A stretch of 64,000 nucleotides of DNA from Rhizobium sp. C4 (GTDB lineage Bacteria > Pseudomonadota > Alphaproteobacteria > Rhizobiales > Rhizobiaceae). The position numbers were made by a program, and so were the translations under genes. Each line of letters begins with the position of its first letter. Within the stretch, counting starts at the first letter, position 1. The notes under the pieces are model-generated. The model saw nothing but the letters and a program-made list of their open reading frames with translations. It had not been told where the DNA came from and searched no databases. This document shows, piece after piece, positions 11,089 through 20,213 of the stretch. Location: NCBI RefSeq assembly GCF_021026315.1, contig NZ_JAJNCX010000003.1, positions 404,816-468,815 on the forward strand. The letters are read 5' to 3'.

Positions 11089-11111
11089 AGCGCCGCTTCT
11101 TGGGCGGCGCT
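11089..11111 (+). terminator. Hairpin between ctaD and ctaB (attenuator or mRNA-stability element)
   Basis: Perfect 8-base arms AGCGCCGC (11089-11096) and GCGGCGCT (11104-11111) with a 7-base loop, followed by the pyrimidine-rich TCCTTCTTC. There is no pure T run, so it is more likely a partial terminator or a 3'-end stabiliser for the abundant ctaCD message than a full stop. Confidence 0.55.
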
Positions 11112-11179
11112 TCCTTCTTCAAAACGCCGGCTCCGGATATGTCCGGGATCGGCACAGAGAGTAAAAGCAGGTTCAGTTC

Positions 11180-12133
11180 ATGTCTTTGGTCGACAACCGC
11201 GAAATCGATAACCCGCAAGCCGGCTTCCGGATTTCCGAAGCCTCGGCCGGGGATTTCTTTGCGCTGTTGAAGCCGCGCGTCATGTCGCTTGTCGTCTTCA
11301 CGGCCTTTGCCGGACTGGTGCTTGCTCCCGGGACGATCCATCCTGTCATGGCGCTTTTCGCCATCATCTGTATTGCCGTGGGCGCCGGCGCGTCCGGTGC
11401 CCTGAACATGTGGTACGATGCCGATATCGACGCCGTCATGGCCCGCACGGCGACGCGTCCCATTCCCGCCGGCAAGATCGTGCCGGGCGAAGCGCTGGCC
11501 TTCGGCCTCGTGCTCTCCGCCTTCTCGGTGGCGATCCTCGGCCTGGCCGTCAACACGCTGTCCGCCGGCCTGCTCGCCTTCACCATCTTCTTCTACGCCG
11601 TCGTCTACACGATGTGGCTGAAGCGCTCGACACCGCAGAACATCGTCATCGGTGGCGCGGCCGGCGCCTTCCCGCCCATGATCGGCTGGGCCTGCGTGAC
11701 CGGCGGCGTTTCCATCGACAGCATCTGTCTGTTCCTCATCATCTTCCTGTGGACGCCGGCCCATTTCTGGGCGCTGGCGCTGTTCAAGATGAAGGATTAC
11801 GGCGCAGCCGGCGTTCCGATGCTGCCGAACGTTTCGGGCGTCGCAACCACCAAGACGCAGATCGTGCTCTATTCCGTGCTGACCGCCATTGCCGGCGTCG
11901 CGCCGACCTTCACGGGTCTTGCAAGCCTCTGGTACGGCGCGTTCGCGGGCGTTCTCGGCCTCATCTTCGTTGCCATGTCGATCGGCGTCTATCGCATGGA
12001 CGAGAACGACCAGAAGATGGTGCCGGCCAAGAAGCTCTTCGCCTATTCGATCCTCTATCTCTTCGTCATCTTCTCCGCCCTGATGGTTGACCATTATGCG
12101 GCGAGCATCTCGCACCTGGGAGGCCTGATCTGA
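11180..12133 (+). CDS. ctaB: Protohaem IX farnesyltransferase (haem O synthase)
   Basis: UbiA-family membrane prenyltransferase that adds a farnesyl group to haem b to give haem O, the precursor of haem A for cytochrome oxidase. The 317 residues have about nine membrane helices. [19 protein letters not shown] is the first Asp-rich motif (NxxxDxxxD) for the prenyl diphosphate-Mg complex, and [22 protein letters not shown] is the haem O synthase signature region with the second polar loop. The gene ends in an ATGA overlap with the next ORF (12133), showing translational coupling. Confidence 0.97.
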   Translation: MSLVDNREIDNPQAGFRISEASAGDFFALLKPRVMSLVVFTAFAGLVLAPGTIHPVMALFAIICIAVGAGASGALNMWYDADIDAVMARTATRPIPAGKIVPGEALAFGLVLSAFSVAILGLAVNTLSAGLLAFTIFFYAVVYTMWLKRSTPQNIVIGGAAGAFPPMIGWACVTGGVSIDSICLFLIIFLWTPAHFWALALFKMKDYGAAGVPMLPNVSGVATTKTQIVLYSVLTAIAGVAPTFTGLASLWYGAFAGVLGLIFVAMSIGVYRMDENDQKMVPAKKLFAYSILYLFVIFSALMVDHYAASISHLGGLI

Positions 12134-12276
12134 TGGAGATGGAAACGGTCAAGCTGACGGAAGCGCAGCAGAAATCGCGCCGGGGCCGCAACATAGCACT
12201 CGGCCTCGTGCTGGCCGGGCTGGTGGCGGTGTTCTACGTGATCACGATCATCAAGTTCGGCGGCAAGCCGGTGTAA
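12133..12276 (+). CDS. Small single-pass membrane protein of the CtaF/CoxF type
   Basis: A 47-residue [23 protein letters not shown] followed by a hydrophobic helix (about residues 21-40) and IIKFGGKPV. Its ATG overlaps the ctaB stop codon (ATGA) and ctaG begins 23 bases after its stop, so it is clearly part of the operon. Small one-helix proteins at this place in alphaproteobacterial cta operons are annotated CoxF or CtaF and are thought to act in oxidase assembly; the exact role is not established. Positive residues before the helix predict an N-in orientation. Confidence 0.85.
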   Translation: MEMETVKLTEAQQKSRRGRNIALGLVLAGLVAVFYVITIIKFGGKPV

Positions 12277-12299
12277 CTGGAGCTGAGGGAGGAGAGACC

Positions 12300-12890
12300 A
12301 TGGCGACAGGAACACAACAGAGACGCAACGGCCTCGTCGTCGCGGGCTGTCTTGGCATTTTCTTCGGCATGATCGGCCTGTCCTATGCGGCCGTGCCGCT
12401 CTATCGCATGTTCTGTCAGGTGACGGGTTACGGCGGCACCGTGAAGACGGTCGAACAGGCCTCCAGCGTCATCCTCGATCAGACCATCAAAGTCCGTTTC
12501 GACGGCAATATTTCAGGTGGGCTCAATTGGGACTTCAAGCCGGATCAGCGCGACGTCGTGATGAAGATCGGTGAGACAAAGCAGATATTTTTCCATGCGA
12601 AGAACACGTCCGACAAGGAGCTCACCGGCCAGGCGACGTTCAACGTCACGCCCGAACAGGCGGGCGCCTATTTCAACAAGATCCAGTGCTTCTGCTTCAC
12701 CGAGACCACGCTGAAGCCGGGGGAAGAACTGGAAATGCCCGTGCTCTTCTTCGTCGATCCGGACATCGTCAAGGATCGCGAAACGAAGAGCATCGGAACC
12801 ATCACGCTGTCCTACACCTTCTACCCGCATGAGAAGACCCGCCCGGTCGCCGATGCGAAGAAGCCGTTGGACGCCGCGAAGAAGCTTTGA
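12300..12890 (+). CDS. ctaG: Cytochrome c oxidase assembly protein CtaG (Cox11)
   Basis: Membrane-anchored periplasmic copper chaperone that delivers copper to the CuB site of subunit I. The 196 residues include one N-terminal anchor helix (about 13-32), then [12 protein letters not shown] and the beta-domain. [11 protein letters not shown] holds the CxC copper-binding motif of Cox11, and LSYTFYPHE lies close to the C-terminus as in the family. A strong GAGGGAGGAGAGACC site precedes the ATG at 12300. The position between ctaB and ctaE is the normal rhizobial order. Confidence 0.96.
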   Translation: MATGTQQRRNGLVVAGCLGIFFGMIGLSYAAVPLYRMFCQVTGYGGTVKTVEQASSVILDQTIKVRFDGNISGGLNWDFKPDQRDVVMKIGETKQIFFHAKNTSDKELTGQATFNVTPEQAGAYFNKIQCFCFTETTLKPGEELEMPVLFFVDPDIVKDRETKSIGTITLSYTFYPHEKTRPVADAKKPLDAAKKL

Positions 12891-12949
12891 ATTTTCATGA
12901 GGAGAGCCCCGGGTTTCCGGGGCGGGATTGAAATCCGGGGAAGACTGAC

Positions 12950-13828
12950 ATGGCAGACGGACATAACAGACAACACGACTATCACATCATCGATCCGAGC
13001 CCGTGGCCGTTCCTGGCTTCGATCGGGGCCTTCATCATGGCGATCGGTGGCGTGTCCTACATGCGCTATCTCTCCGCGCAGCCGTTCGAATTGTTTGGCG
13101 TGAACCTCGCCAATCCGTGGGTCTTCTTCATCGGCCTCGTGCTGGTGCTCTACACCATGTTCGCCTGGTGGGCCGACACGATCAAGGAAGCCCACGAAGG
13201 TCATCACACGCGCGTCGTGTCGCTGCATCTTCGCTACGGCATGATCATGTTCATCGCCTCTGAAGTGATGTTCTTCGTCGCATGGTTCTGGGCTTTCTTT
13301 GATGCCAGCCTCTTCCCGGGTGAAGCCATTCAGGCCGCCCGCACGACGTTCACCGGCGGAACCTGGCCGCCGAAGGGTGTCGAGGTACTCGATCCCTGGC
13401 ACCTGCCGATCTACAACACCGTGATCCTGCTGCTCTCGGGCACAACGGTCACCTGGGCGCACCACGCGCTGCTGCATGGCGACCGCAAGGGCCTGATCAA
13501 TGGCCTGACGCTCACCGTGCTGCTCGGCCTGCTCTTCACCTTCGTGCAGGGCTATGAATATGCCCACGCGCCTTTCGCCTTCAAGAACTCGATCTATGGC
13601 GCGACCTTCTTCATGGCGACTGGCTTCCACGGCTTCCACGTGATCGTCGGCACGATCTTCCTTGCCGTCTGCCTGTTCCGGGCAATCGGTGGTGATTTCA
13701 CGCCGAAGCAGCATTTCGGCTTCGAAGCGGCCGCCTGGTACTGGCACTTCGTCGACGTGGTCTGGCTCTTCCTCTTCTTCTCCATCTACATCTGGGGTGG
13801 ATGGGGCGCGCCGCTGGCGCATGGCTGA
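12950..13828 (+). CDS. ctaE: Cytochrome c oxidase subunit III
   Basis: Seven-helix core subunit of the aa3 oxidase that stabilises turnover and lies next to the proton uptake path of subunit I. The 292 residues show the family features: HDYHIIDPSPWPFLAS at the N-terminus, WWADTIKEAHEGHHT, FIASEVMFFVAWFWAFFDA, and the closing FHVIVGTIFL and WYWHFVDVVWLFLF segments. It follows ctaG by 59 bases. A strong terminator at 13853-13885 closes the operon here. Confidence 0.97.
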   Translation: MADGHNRQHDYHIIDPSPWPFLASIGAFIMAIGGVSYMRYLSAQPFELFGVNLANPWVFFIGLVLVLYTMFAWWADTIKEAHEGHHTRVVSLHLRYGMIMFIASEVMFFVAWFWAFFDASLFPGEAIQAARTTFTGGTWPPKGVEVLDPWHLPIYNTVILLLSGTTVTWAHHALLHGDRKGLINGLTLTVLLGLLFTFVQGYEYAHAPFAFKNSIYGATFFMATGFHGFHVIVGTIFLAVCLFRAIGGDFTPKQHFGFEAAAWYWHFVDVVWLFLFFSIYIWGGWGAPLAHG

Positions 13829-13852
13829 GCAGGCCTGACAGACACAACTTCG

Positions 13853-13885
13853 GCGGCGCGGCAGGTCCGCGCCGCTTTCGTTTTT
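13853..13885 (+). terminator. Rho-independent terminator after ctaE
   Basis: Perfect 9-base stem GCGGCGCGG (13853-13861) with CCGCGCCGC (13867-13875), 5-base loop, followed by TTTCGTTTTT. It lies 24 bases past the ctaE stop and separates the oxidase genes from the GNAT gene. Confidence 0.85.
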
Positions 13886-13900
13886 GAAAGGATGCGTCGA

Positions 13901-14179
13901 ATGGATATTCGCGAAGAAAAATCGGGCTCGGGCGGCCGCTATGTTGCGACCGTTGAGGGCCATGAGGCGGAAATGACCTATTCGCGAGCCTCGCCGCGGC
14001 TGATCATCATCGACCACACCGGCGTTCCGGATGCACTGCGCGGCAAAGGGGCGGGCCAGGCGCTTGCAGCCCATGCGGTTGAGGAAGCGCGGGCAGGCGG
14101 CTGGAAGATCATCCCGCTCTGCCCCTTCTTCAAGGCCCAGACGCTGCGCCATCCCGAATGGGCGGATGTCATCAAGTAA
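13901..14179 (+). CDS. Small GNAT-type N-acetyltransferase (YjdJ/NATD1-like)
   Basis: A 92-residue minimal GNAT-fold protein, predicted to bind acetyl-CoA and acetylate an unknown amine. The start is taken at ATG 13901 because GAAAGGA lies at the right distance; an ATG 9 bases earlier is in frame. DHTGVPDALRGKGAGQALAA contains the acetyl-CoA pyrophosphate-binding R/Q-x-x-G-x-G/A loop (RGKGAG), and IIPLCPFFKAQTLRHPEW is the conserved C-terminal block of this small family. It stands between the ctaE terminator and a broken L,D-transpeptidase, so it is an insert in the usual cta-to-surf1 order. Confidence 0.85.
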   Translation: MDIREEKSGSGGRYVATVEGHEAEMTYSRASPRLIIIDHTGVPDALRGKGAGQALAAHAVEEARAGGWKIIPLCPFFKAQTLRHPEWADVIK

Positions 14180-14235
14180 CCGCTTTCCGCAGGCAGTGTT
14201 CGGCTCCAAGGTCGGAAGACTTGGCGAGACCGGGA

Positions 14236-14388
14236 AGGGTCCATGGCCAGAAGAACTATTTCGGTTGGGCAGCGCCCATCACGCAGCTTTTCAACTGGAC
14301 GAACGGCTGCATTGCAGTGAGAAATGAAGACATGGATGCGATTTGGGACTCGGTTCCGAATGGCACACCGATAGAGATCAGGCCGTGA
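14236..14388 (+). pseudogene. C-terminal remnant of an L,D-transpeptidase (YkuD family)
   Basis: The frame reads VHGQKNYFGWAAPI, then TQLFNWTNGCIAV, then RNEDMDAIWDSVPNGTPIEI up to the TGA at 14386-14388. This is the catalytic tail of periplasmic L,D-transpeptidases: HG motif, the GC catalytic cysteine (TNGCIAV), the NEDMDAIW helix and the GTPIEI end. Only about 50 residues remain; the frame upstream of 14236 shows no resemblance to the rest of the domain and there is no signal peptide. The stop overlaps the GTG start of the DUF983 gene (GTGA), so its translation, if any, could still couple to that gene. It is most simply a decayed gene left from a rearrangement. Confidence 0.75.
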
Positions 14389-14786
14389 CAGAACCTCATG
14401 AACCGCCGCGCGACAGCGCCCAATATCCGCCCGTCAGCCCCATTTCCGCGGGCCTCCGCTGCCGTTGCCCGCGTTGCGGCGAGGGCGCGCTGTTCGAGGG
14501 CTTCAGCAAGGTCAAGCCGGCCTGCTCCAATTGCGGCCTCGACTATGGCTTCATCGACGCCGGCGACGGGCCGGTGGTCTTCGTGCTGCTCATCATCGGC
14601 TTCATCTTTGTCGGCCTTGCCTTCTGGATGCAGGTCACCTACGAACCGCCCATGTGGCTGCAATTCGTGCTCTGGATACCGCTGATGATCATCTCTGCGC
14701 TCGCCCTCATGCGTTCGCTCAAGGGTGTGCTGATCAATCTCCAATATGCCAACAATGCCAGACCGGGCGAGATCGACCGTGGCTGA
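14385..14786 (+). CDS. DUF983 membrane protein with two zinc-ribbon CxxC pairs
   Basis: A 133-residue membrane protein of unknown function that lies next to cytochrome oxidase assembly genes in many alphaproteobacteria. The start is taken as GTG at 14385 (VTEPHEPPRDSAQ); a TTG at 14343 would add 14 unconvincing residues. RCRCPRCGEGALFEGF and PACSNCGLDYGF give two cysteine pairs that could bind a metal, followed by two hydrophobic helices (about residues 62-85 and 92-112). It overlaps the next gene, surf1, by 8 bases, which supports a role in oxidase assembly by context only. Confidence 0.87.
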   Translation: MTEPHEPPRDSAQYPPVSPISAGLRCRCPRCGEGALFEGFSKVKPACSNCGLDYGFIDAGDGPVVFVLLIIGFIFVGLAFWMQVTYEPPMWLQFVLWIPLMIISALALMRSLKGVLINLQYANNARPGEIDRG

Positions 14787-15555
14787 CAATATTGCAGATG
14801 GCCGGCGTGCCGCGCGTCCCTTCTGGCGATGGGTTCGCCGCATCGCGACGCTCGTTCTCCTGGCGATCAGCTTCACCGTTCTTGTCGCGCTCGGCACCTG
14901 GCAGGTCCATCGCCTCCAGTGGAAGGAAGAGCTGCTGTCCGACATTGCCGAGCGGCGCGCCATGCCGGCGGTCGGCGTCGACAAGATCGGCGCGGTGCTG
15001 GCTTCCGGCGACGACGTCGACTATCGGCCGGTCAATGCCACCGGCACGTTCGATCATGCGCATGAGCAGCATTTCTTTGCCACGCATGATGGCGAACCCG
15101 GCTACTATGTCTACACGCCGCTGAAGCTCGGTGGCGGCGAGTTCATCTTCGTCAATCGCGGCTTCGTGCCCTATGACAAGAAGGAGCCGGCGACGCGCAT
15201 GGCAGGGCAGGTTGCGGGCGAGGTGACGATCACCGGGCTTGCCCGCTCGCGCCTCGACGCCAAGCCCTCGATGATGGTGCCGGAAAACGATCTGGCCAAG
15301 GACATCTTCTACTGGAAGGATCTTGACGGCATGACGGCCCATGCAGGGCTTTCCAAGGGCCGCGTCCTGCAGTTCTTCATCGACGCCAACGATGCGCCCA
15401 ATCCCGGCGGCCTGCCGATTGGTGGCGTCACGCAGTTCGACTTTCCCAATAATCATTTACAATATGCCGTGACATGGTATGGCCTTGCCCTAACATTGGC
15501 TGTCGTCGTCGCGATCTACTGGTTCCGCGGACGCAGAACGGGGAGTGAGAAATGA
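14779..15555 (+). CDS. SURF1 family cytochrome oxidase biogenesis protein
   Basis: Inner-membrane assembly factor; bacterial Surf1 proteins bind haem A and help insert it into subunit I. The GTG at 14779 (MADNIADGRRAARP) overlaps the DUF983 stop; an in-frame ATG at 14746 is less likely. There is one N-terminal helix (about 22-42) containing the family ALGTWQVHRLQWKEEL block, a periplasmic domain with YYVYTPL and IFVNRGFVPYD, and a C-terminal helix preceded by FPNNHLQYAVTWYGLA, which is the second SURF1 signature. The next gene starts in an ATGA overlap (15552). Confidence 0.95.
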   Translation: MADNIADGRRAARPFWRWVRRIATLVLLAISFTVLVALGTWQVHRLQWKEELLSDIAERRAMPAVGVDKIGAVLASGDDVDYRPVNATGTFDHAHEQHFFATHDGEPGYYVYTPLKLGGGEFIFVNRGFVPYDKKEPATRMAGQVAGEVTITGLARSRLDAKPSMMVPENDLAKDIFYWKDLDGMTAHAGLSKGRVLQFFIDANDAPNPGGLPIGGVTQFDFPNNHLQYAVTWYGLALTLAVVVAIYWFRGRRTGSEK

Positions 15556-15926
15556 CCATTGCCGCCGCCGTGCTGACAGCACTCGTTGCCCTCGAGCATG
15601 TCTACATTCTGTATCTGGAAATGTTCCTCTGGACGAAGCCGGCAGGTCTGCGCACCTTCGGCATGAGCCAGGAAAAGGCCGAGGAAACCAAGGTTCTGGG
15701 TGCAAATCAGGGCCTCTATAACGGCTTTCTCGCCGCCGGCCTCTTCTGGAGCCTCGTCCACCCCTCGGCCATGTTTGCCTATGAGCTGAAGGTCTTCTTC
15801 CTCGCCTGCGTCATCGTGGCCGCCCTTTACGGCGCATGGTCGGCAAGCCGGAAGATCCTGTTCACGCAAGGCCTGCCGGCCATCATTGCGATGATCGCCG
15901 TGCTCGTCGCCGGCGTGCATGCCTGA
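15552..15926 (+). CDS. DUF1304 small integral membrane protein
   Basis: A 124-residue protein with four hydrophobic helices and the DUF1304 pattern: [17 protein letters not shown] near the N-terminus, [17 protein letters not shown] in the middle and a C-terminal helix. No function is established for the family. It overlaps surf1 by 4 bases (ATGA) and its stop is 7 bases before the ispH start, so it is cotranscribed. Many rhizobia have surf1 directly followed by ispH, so this gene looks like an addition to the operon. Confidence 0.87.
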   Translation: MTIAAAVLTALVALEHVYILYLEMFLWTKPAGLRTFGMSQEKAEETKVLGANQGLYNGFLAAGLFWSLVHPSAMFAYELKVFFLACVIVAALYGAWSASRKILFTQGLPAIIAMIAVLVAGVHA

Positions 15927-15933
15927 GGTTACC

Positions 15934-16923
15934 ATGAAGCGGCAGCTGACCATCCGTCTTTGCGAACCTCGGGGCTTCTGCGCGGGCGTCGATCGCGCCA
16001 TCCAGATCGTCGTTCTGGCCCTGAAGCGCTTCGGCGCGCCGGTCTATGTCCGTCATGAGATCGTGCATAACCGCTTCGTCGTCGAAGGGCTGGAAGCCAA
16101 GGGCGCGGTCTTTGTCGAAGAACTCGACGAGATCCCGGCCGAGCATCGCATGCAGCCGGTCGTCTTCTCGGCACATGGCGTGCCGAAATCGGTGCCGGCG
16201 GATGCGGAAGCCCGCAACCTCTTCTATCTCGACGCGACCTGCCCGCTCGTCTCCAAGGTCCACAAGCAGGCCATGCGCCATCAGCGCCTCGGCCGCCATG
16301 TGGTCCTGATCGGCCATGCCGGCCATCCGGAAGTCATCGGCACGATGGGTCAGCTTGAGCCCGGTGCCGTCTCTCTGATCGAGACCGTCGAGGATGCCGA
16401 CCGCTACGAACCGGTCGATGCCGACAATCTCGGCTACGTGACCCAGACGACGCTCTCCGTCGACGATACCGCAGGCGTGATTGCCCGCCTGCAGGAACGC
16501 TTCCCGAATCTGTCGGCGCCCGCCGCCGACAGCATCTGCTATGCCACCACCAATCGGCAGGAGGCCGTCAAGCATTCCGCCCCCGGCTGCGATCTCTTCC
16601 TGATCGTCGGTGCGCCCAACTCGTCCAATTCCAAACGGCTTGTCGAAGTCGCCGAAAAGGCGGGCGCGAAGAAATCGCTTCTCGTCCAGCGCGCCTCGGA
16701 AATCGACTGGGACAATCTTGGCGATATCTCGGTTGTTGGCCTCTCTGCCGGCGCCTCGGCTCCGGAAGTCATCGTCAACGAGATCATCGCCGCCTTCAAG
16801 GCGCGCTTCGATGCAACCGTCGATCTGGCGGTGACGGCGGAAGAGAACGAGCATTTCCTCGTCAACCGCGAGCTCCGGGACGTCGAACTGACCTCCGCAG
16901 ACATGGCATTCGTCAACGGTTGA
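15934..16923 (+). CDS. ispH: 4-hydroxy-3-methylbut-2-enyl diphosphate reductase
   Basis: Iron-sulfur enzyme that gives IPP and DMAPP in the last step of the MEP isoprenoid pathway. The ATG at 15934 follows a GAGG at suitable distance; an ATG at 15919 inside the previous gene would add five residues. The three [4Fe-4S] cysteines are in [19 protein letters not shown] and [10 protein letters not shown]. The substrate histidines lie in VRHEIVHN and FSAHGV, and [10 protein letters not shown] is the family TQTT motif. The N-terminal motif reads CEPRGFCAG where most homologues have CGPRGFCAG; this is not a ligand position. Confidence 0.96.
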   Translation: MKRQLTIRLCEPRGFCAGVDRAIQIVVLALKRFGAPVYVRHEIVHNRFVVEGLEAKGAVFVEELDEIPAEHRMQPVVFSAHGVPKSVPADAEARNLFYLDATCPLVSKVHKQAMRHQRLGRHVVLIGHAGHPEVIGTMGQLEPGAVSLIETVEDADRYEPVDADNLGYVTQTTLSVDDTAGVIARLQERFPNLSAPAADSICYATTNRQEAVKHSAPGCDLFLIVGAPNSSNSKRLVEVAEKAGAKKSLLVQRASEIDWDNLGDISVVGLSAGASAPEVIVNEIIAAFKARFDATVDLAVTAEENEHFLVNRELRDVELTSADMAFVNG

Positions 16924-17069
16924 AAGTGTGGACAAACGTCTCCGCGACACCGTCCCTGACTTTACGCAAAAATAAGCATGGTCCTTAATTTCTGTGAAAT
17001 TTAGAAAGGCTATATATTGCCATAAAGCGGACATAATCTGTTCGGGACCGCATGGATGGGGTATCGCGA

Positions 17070-18683
17070 ATGAAACAGAAGAGCGGAACAAGAGTTTTTC
17101 TGGAGATTTTGGTCTGGACCCTGGTCTTCATGTTTGCGTCCGTGCTGGCCATCGCGCTGAACGTCCATCACTATGTTGACGCTTTCCTCGACACCTATCA
17201 CGGCTATCATTTCGACGACCTTTTCATCCTGCTGAACATCGCCGGTCTGGTCGGGCTGATCTACTCTCTCGTCCGCGTCAAGGATCTGACGCTGGAGAAC
17301 CACCGCCGCCGAGAGGCCGAGCGCAATGTTGCCTGGCTTGCCACGCATGATGCCCTGACGGAGCTTCCCAATCGTCGCATGCTTGACCAGGAGCTGGCCG
17401 CCGCTTCCCGGGAAGGACACCGCAGCGAAAGGACCGTCTTCTCCGTCGATCTCGATGGTTTCAAGCGTGTCAACGATCTCTTCGGTCATGCCGTGGGCAA
17501 CGAAGTTCTCAAGACGGTCGCCGAGCGGCTGAAGGCGTCTTTTCCCGAGGATTGCATCTACCGGATCGGCGGCGATGAATTCGTCGTCATCACCCGCGGA
17601 GCGGACGCCGCCGCGGCAGCGTCCTCTGCGCAGCGGATCGTGCAGCAACTGACCGCACCCATTGATGCGGACGTGATGACGGTCGATGTCGGCGCAAGCG
17701 TCGGCTATGCGTTCTCGCCAGGCGGCCCCGACTCGCTGAACACCGCGATCCTCCATTCAGACTACGCAATGTACACGGCGAAGTCTTCCGGGCGAAGCCG
17801 TGCCGTCGCCTTTGCGCCCGAGATGGAACATAACGTCTACAAGCGCGCGCGCCTCGAAGGTGCGCTCAAGCGCGCTGTTCGCGAAGGGACGATCATCCCC
17901 CATTTCCAGCCGCTGATCGACCTGAAGACCAACCGGGTCAACGGATTTGAAGCGCTGGCGCGGTGGGAACTGCAGCCGGGCGAATTCGTCTCTCCCGGCG
18001 AGTTCATCCCTCTCGCCGAAGAGACGGGTCTGATCATGCCCCTCACCGAGCATCTGCTGCGGCTTTGCTGCATCGAGGCGCGGAACTGGCCGCAGGATGT
18101 CGGGCTTGCCTTCAATCTCTCGCCTATGCTGCTGAGCGATGCGGTCATCGGTCTGCGGCTGATCAAGATCATGGCGGAAGAAGGCTTCGCGCCCACACGG
18201 CTCGAACTCGAAATCACCGAAAGCAGCGTGATGAAGGACTATCCCGCGGCGCAGAAGGTGCTGGGCGACCTGATGGACGCCGGCGCCCGCATCGCGCTGG
18301 ATGATTTCGGCACCGGCTATTCAAGCCTGTCGCAGCTCTCCGGCTTCTCCTTCGACACGATCAAGATCGATCGCAGCTTCGTCACCGCCATGAACAAGGG
18401 CGAGCGTCAGGACAAGGTCATCCGCGCCATTGTTGCGCTGGGCTCCGGCCTCGGGGTGAAGACGACGGCCGAGGGGATCGAGGACGAGGCGCAGCTCGCC
18501 TATCTCAGGTCGCTGGGCTGCGATATCGGCCAGGGCTATCTTCTCGGCAGGCCCATGCCCGCAGAGGCGGCGCGCCGTTTCGTGCAGCAGCGGCTGGATC
18601 ATCCGGTCGAACCGGAGGCCGATGTGGCCCTGACGCAAGCGGGTGCCGTTGCCGCGCTGCCCGGCAAGCTGCGCCGCGCCTGA
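17070..18683 (+). CDS. Membrane GGDEF-EAL bifunctional c-di-GMP protein
   Basis: A 537-residue membrane protein with two N-terminal helices (about 8-32 and 51-69) flanking a short periplasmic loop, then GGDEF (about 85-250) and EAL (about 260-510) domains. The GGDEF site is intact (RIGGDEFVVI, 167-171), with the upstream DLDGFKRVNDLFGH metal and substrate motif. The EAL site is also complete: EAL at 294-296, FNLSPMLL, ELEITES, LDDFGTGYS, IKIDRSF, AEGIED and GQGYLLG. It could therefore make or break c-di-GMP. ATG 17070 is chosen over 17052. It stands between ispH and thrB, which are usually adjacent in rhizobia. Confidence 0.9.
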   Translation: MKQKSGTRVFLEILVWTLVFMFASVLAIALNVHHYVDAFLDTYHGYHFDDLFILLNIAGLVGLIYSLVRVKDLTLENHRRREAERNVAWLATHDALTELPNRRMLDQELAAASREGHRSERTVFSVDLDGFKRVNDLFGHAVGNEVLKTVAERLKASFPEDCIYRIGGDEFVVITRGADAAAAASSAQRIVQQLTAPIDADVMTVDVGASVGYAFSPGGPDSLNTAILHSDYAMYTAKSSGRSRAVAFAPEMEHNVYKRARLEGALKRAVREGTIIPHFQPLIDLKTNRVNGFEALARWELQPGEFVSPGEFIPLAEETGLIMPLTEHLLRLCCIEARNWPQDVGLAFNLSPMLLSDAVIGLRLIKIMAEEGFAPTRLELEITESSVMKDYPAAQKVLGDLMDAGARIALDDFGTGYSSLSQLSGFSFDTIKIDRSFVTAMNKGERQDKVIRAIVALGSGLGVKTTAEGIEDEAQLAYLRSLGCDIGQGYLLGRPMPAEAARRFVQQRLDHPVEPEADVALTQAGAVAALPGKLRRA

Positions 18684-18794
18684 TCAGGGCGTGAAGGGAA
18701 GGGGTTCTGCCGCCCAACTTGGCGTCCAAGCCTGTTGCATTTATCGGCCGATTCGGGGCATGAGAGCGGGGACTGACTTGCGAAGGAACCCGCC

Positions 18795-19754
18795 TTGGCC
18801 GTTTACACCGACATCTCGGAAGATGAACTCTCCGCTTTCCTGAGCGACTATGACGCCGGCACTCTGCTGTCCTACAAGGGGATCGCGGAAGGCGTCGAGA
18901 ACTCGAATTTCCTGCTCCACACGACACAGGGCTCCTTCATCCTGACGCTCTATGAAAAGCGCGTCGATCCCAATGATCTGCCCTTCTTCCTCGGCCTCAT
19001 GCAGCATCTGGCGAAGCATGGGCTTTCCTGCCCGCTGCCGCTGATCCGCAAGGATGGCGGCATGCTGGGTCAGCTCGCGGGCCGGCCGGCTGCCATGGTG
19101 ACCTTTCTCGAGGGCATGTGGCCGCGCAAGCCAACGGTTGCCCATTGCCGCGAGACCGGCAAGGCGATTGCCGCCATGCATCTGGCCGGCGAGGGTTTCG
19201 AGATCACCCGGCCCAATGCGCTTTCAGTCTCCGGCTGGCGGCCGCTCTGGGACAAGTCGGAGGCGCGAGTGCACGAGATCGATGCGACGCTGCGCGATGA
19301 AATCCCCGCCGAGCTTGCCTTCCTCGAAGCCAACTGGCCGAAAGACCTGCCGACGGGCGTAATCCATGCCGACGCCTTCCCGGACAATGTCTTCTTCCTC
19401 GGCGAGGCCTTTTCCGGGCTGATCGACTTCTACTTCGCCTGCAACGATTTCCTCGTTTATGATGTGGCGATCTGCCTGAATGCCTGGTGTTTCGAGAAGG
19501 ACGGCTCCTTCAACCTCACCAAGGGCATGGCGCTGCTGGAAGGCTATCAGGAGGTCCGCCCGCTCTCAGCCGAGGAGATCGCAGCCCTTCCGATCCTGGC
19601 GCGCGGCTCGGCACTGCGCTTCTTCCTGACCCGCCTGTTCGACTGGCTGGAAACGCCGCCCGGTGCGCTGGTGGTCAAGAAGGACCCGCTCGAATATCTG
19701 CGCAAGCTGCGCTTCCACGCGCATGTCAAAAGCGCCGCCGACTATGGCCTGTAA
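18795..19754 (+). CDS. thrB: Homoserine kinase (type II, choline-kinase fold)
   Basis: Phosphorylates L-homoserine to O-phosphohomoserine, the substrate of ThrC (also in this window at 42.5 kb). The start is a TTG at 18795 ([16 protein letters not shown]) behind GAAGGA; no ATG fits the conserved N-terminus. This is the alphaproteobacterial ThrB with an aminoglycoside-phosphotransferase-like fold: [16 protein letters not shown] is the nucleotide loop, [13 protein letters not shown] the catalytic HxDxxxxN loop and [10 protein letters not shown] the metal-binding Asp. The 319-residue length fits. rnhA follows 12 bases later. Confidence 0.96.
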   Translation: MAVYTDISEDELSAFLSDYDAGTLLSYKGIAEGVENSNFLLHTTQGSFILTLYEKRVDPNDLPFFLGLMQHLAKHGLSCPLPLIRKDGGMLGQLAGRPAAMVTFLEGMWPRKPTVAHCRETGKAIAAMHLAGEGFEITRPNALSVSGWRPLWDKSEARVHEIDATLRDEIPAELAFLEANWPKDLPTGVIHADAFPDNVFFLGEAFSGLIDFYFACNDFLVYDVAICLNAWCFEKDGSFNLTKGMALLEGYQEVRPLSAEEIAALPILARGSALRFFLTRLFDWLETPPGALVVKKDPLEYLRKLRFHAHVKSAADYGL

Positions 19755-19766
19755 GAAAGCAATACA

Positions 19767-20207
19767 ATGAAGCATGTCGATATTTTCACCGATGGCGCCT
19801 GCTCGGGCAATCCCGGCCCCGGTGGCTGGGGCGCGATCCTGCGCTATGGCGACAAGGAAAAGGAAATGTCCGGTGGCGAGGCCGAGACGACCAACAACCG
19901 GATGGAACTGATGGCCGCCATCGAAGCGCTGAACGCCCTGAAGAGCCCCTGTGAGGTCGATCTCTACACCGACAGCGCCTATGTGAAGGACGGCATTTCC
20001 AAGTGGATTTTCGGCTGGAAGAAAAACGGCTGGAAGACCGCCGACAAGAAGCCGGTCAAGAACGCCGAACTCTGGCAGGCGCTGGAAGCCGCCCGCGATC
20101 GCCACAAGGTAACGCTCCACTGGGTGAAAGGCCATGCCGGCCACCCGGAGAACGAACGCGCCGATGAACTGGCGCGCATGGGCATGGCGCCGTTCAAGAC
20201 ACGGTGA
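19767..20207 (+). CDS. rnhA: Ribonuclease HI
   Basis: Degrades the RNA strand of RNA-DNA hybrids in the cytosol. The 146 residues carry all catalytic acids: Asp in [15 protein letters not shown], Glu in [15 protein letters not shown], Asp in [12 protein letters not shown] and Asp in [33 protein letters not shown] (abbreviated here by its ends) is the basic hybrid-binding protrusion. The gene follows thrB closely, the standard rhizobial order. Its stop lies only 6 bases from the end of the convergent hepT-like gene. Confidence 0.97.
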   Translation: MKHVDIFTDGACSGNPGPGGWGAILRYGDKEKEMSGGEAETTNNRMELMAAIEALNALKSPCEVDLYTDSAYVKDGISKWIFGWKKNGWKTADKKPVKNAELWQALEAARDRHKVTLHWVKGHAGHPENERADELARMGMAPFKTR

Positions 20208-20213
20208 GGGGGC

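Noticed and set aside
18684..18794. Possible small gene between the GGDEF-EAL gene and thrB
   Set aside because: No frame with a start, a ribosome site and reasonable length; only the thrB leader with GAAGGA.
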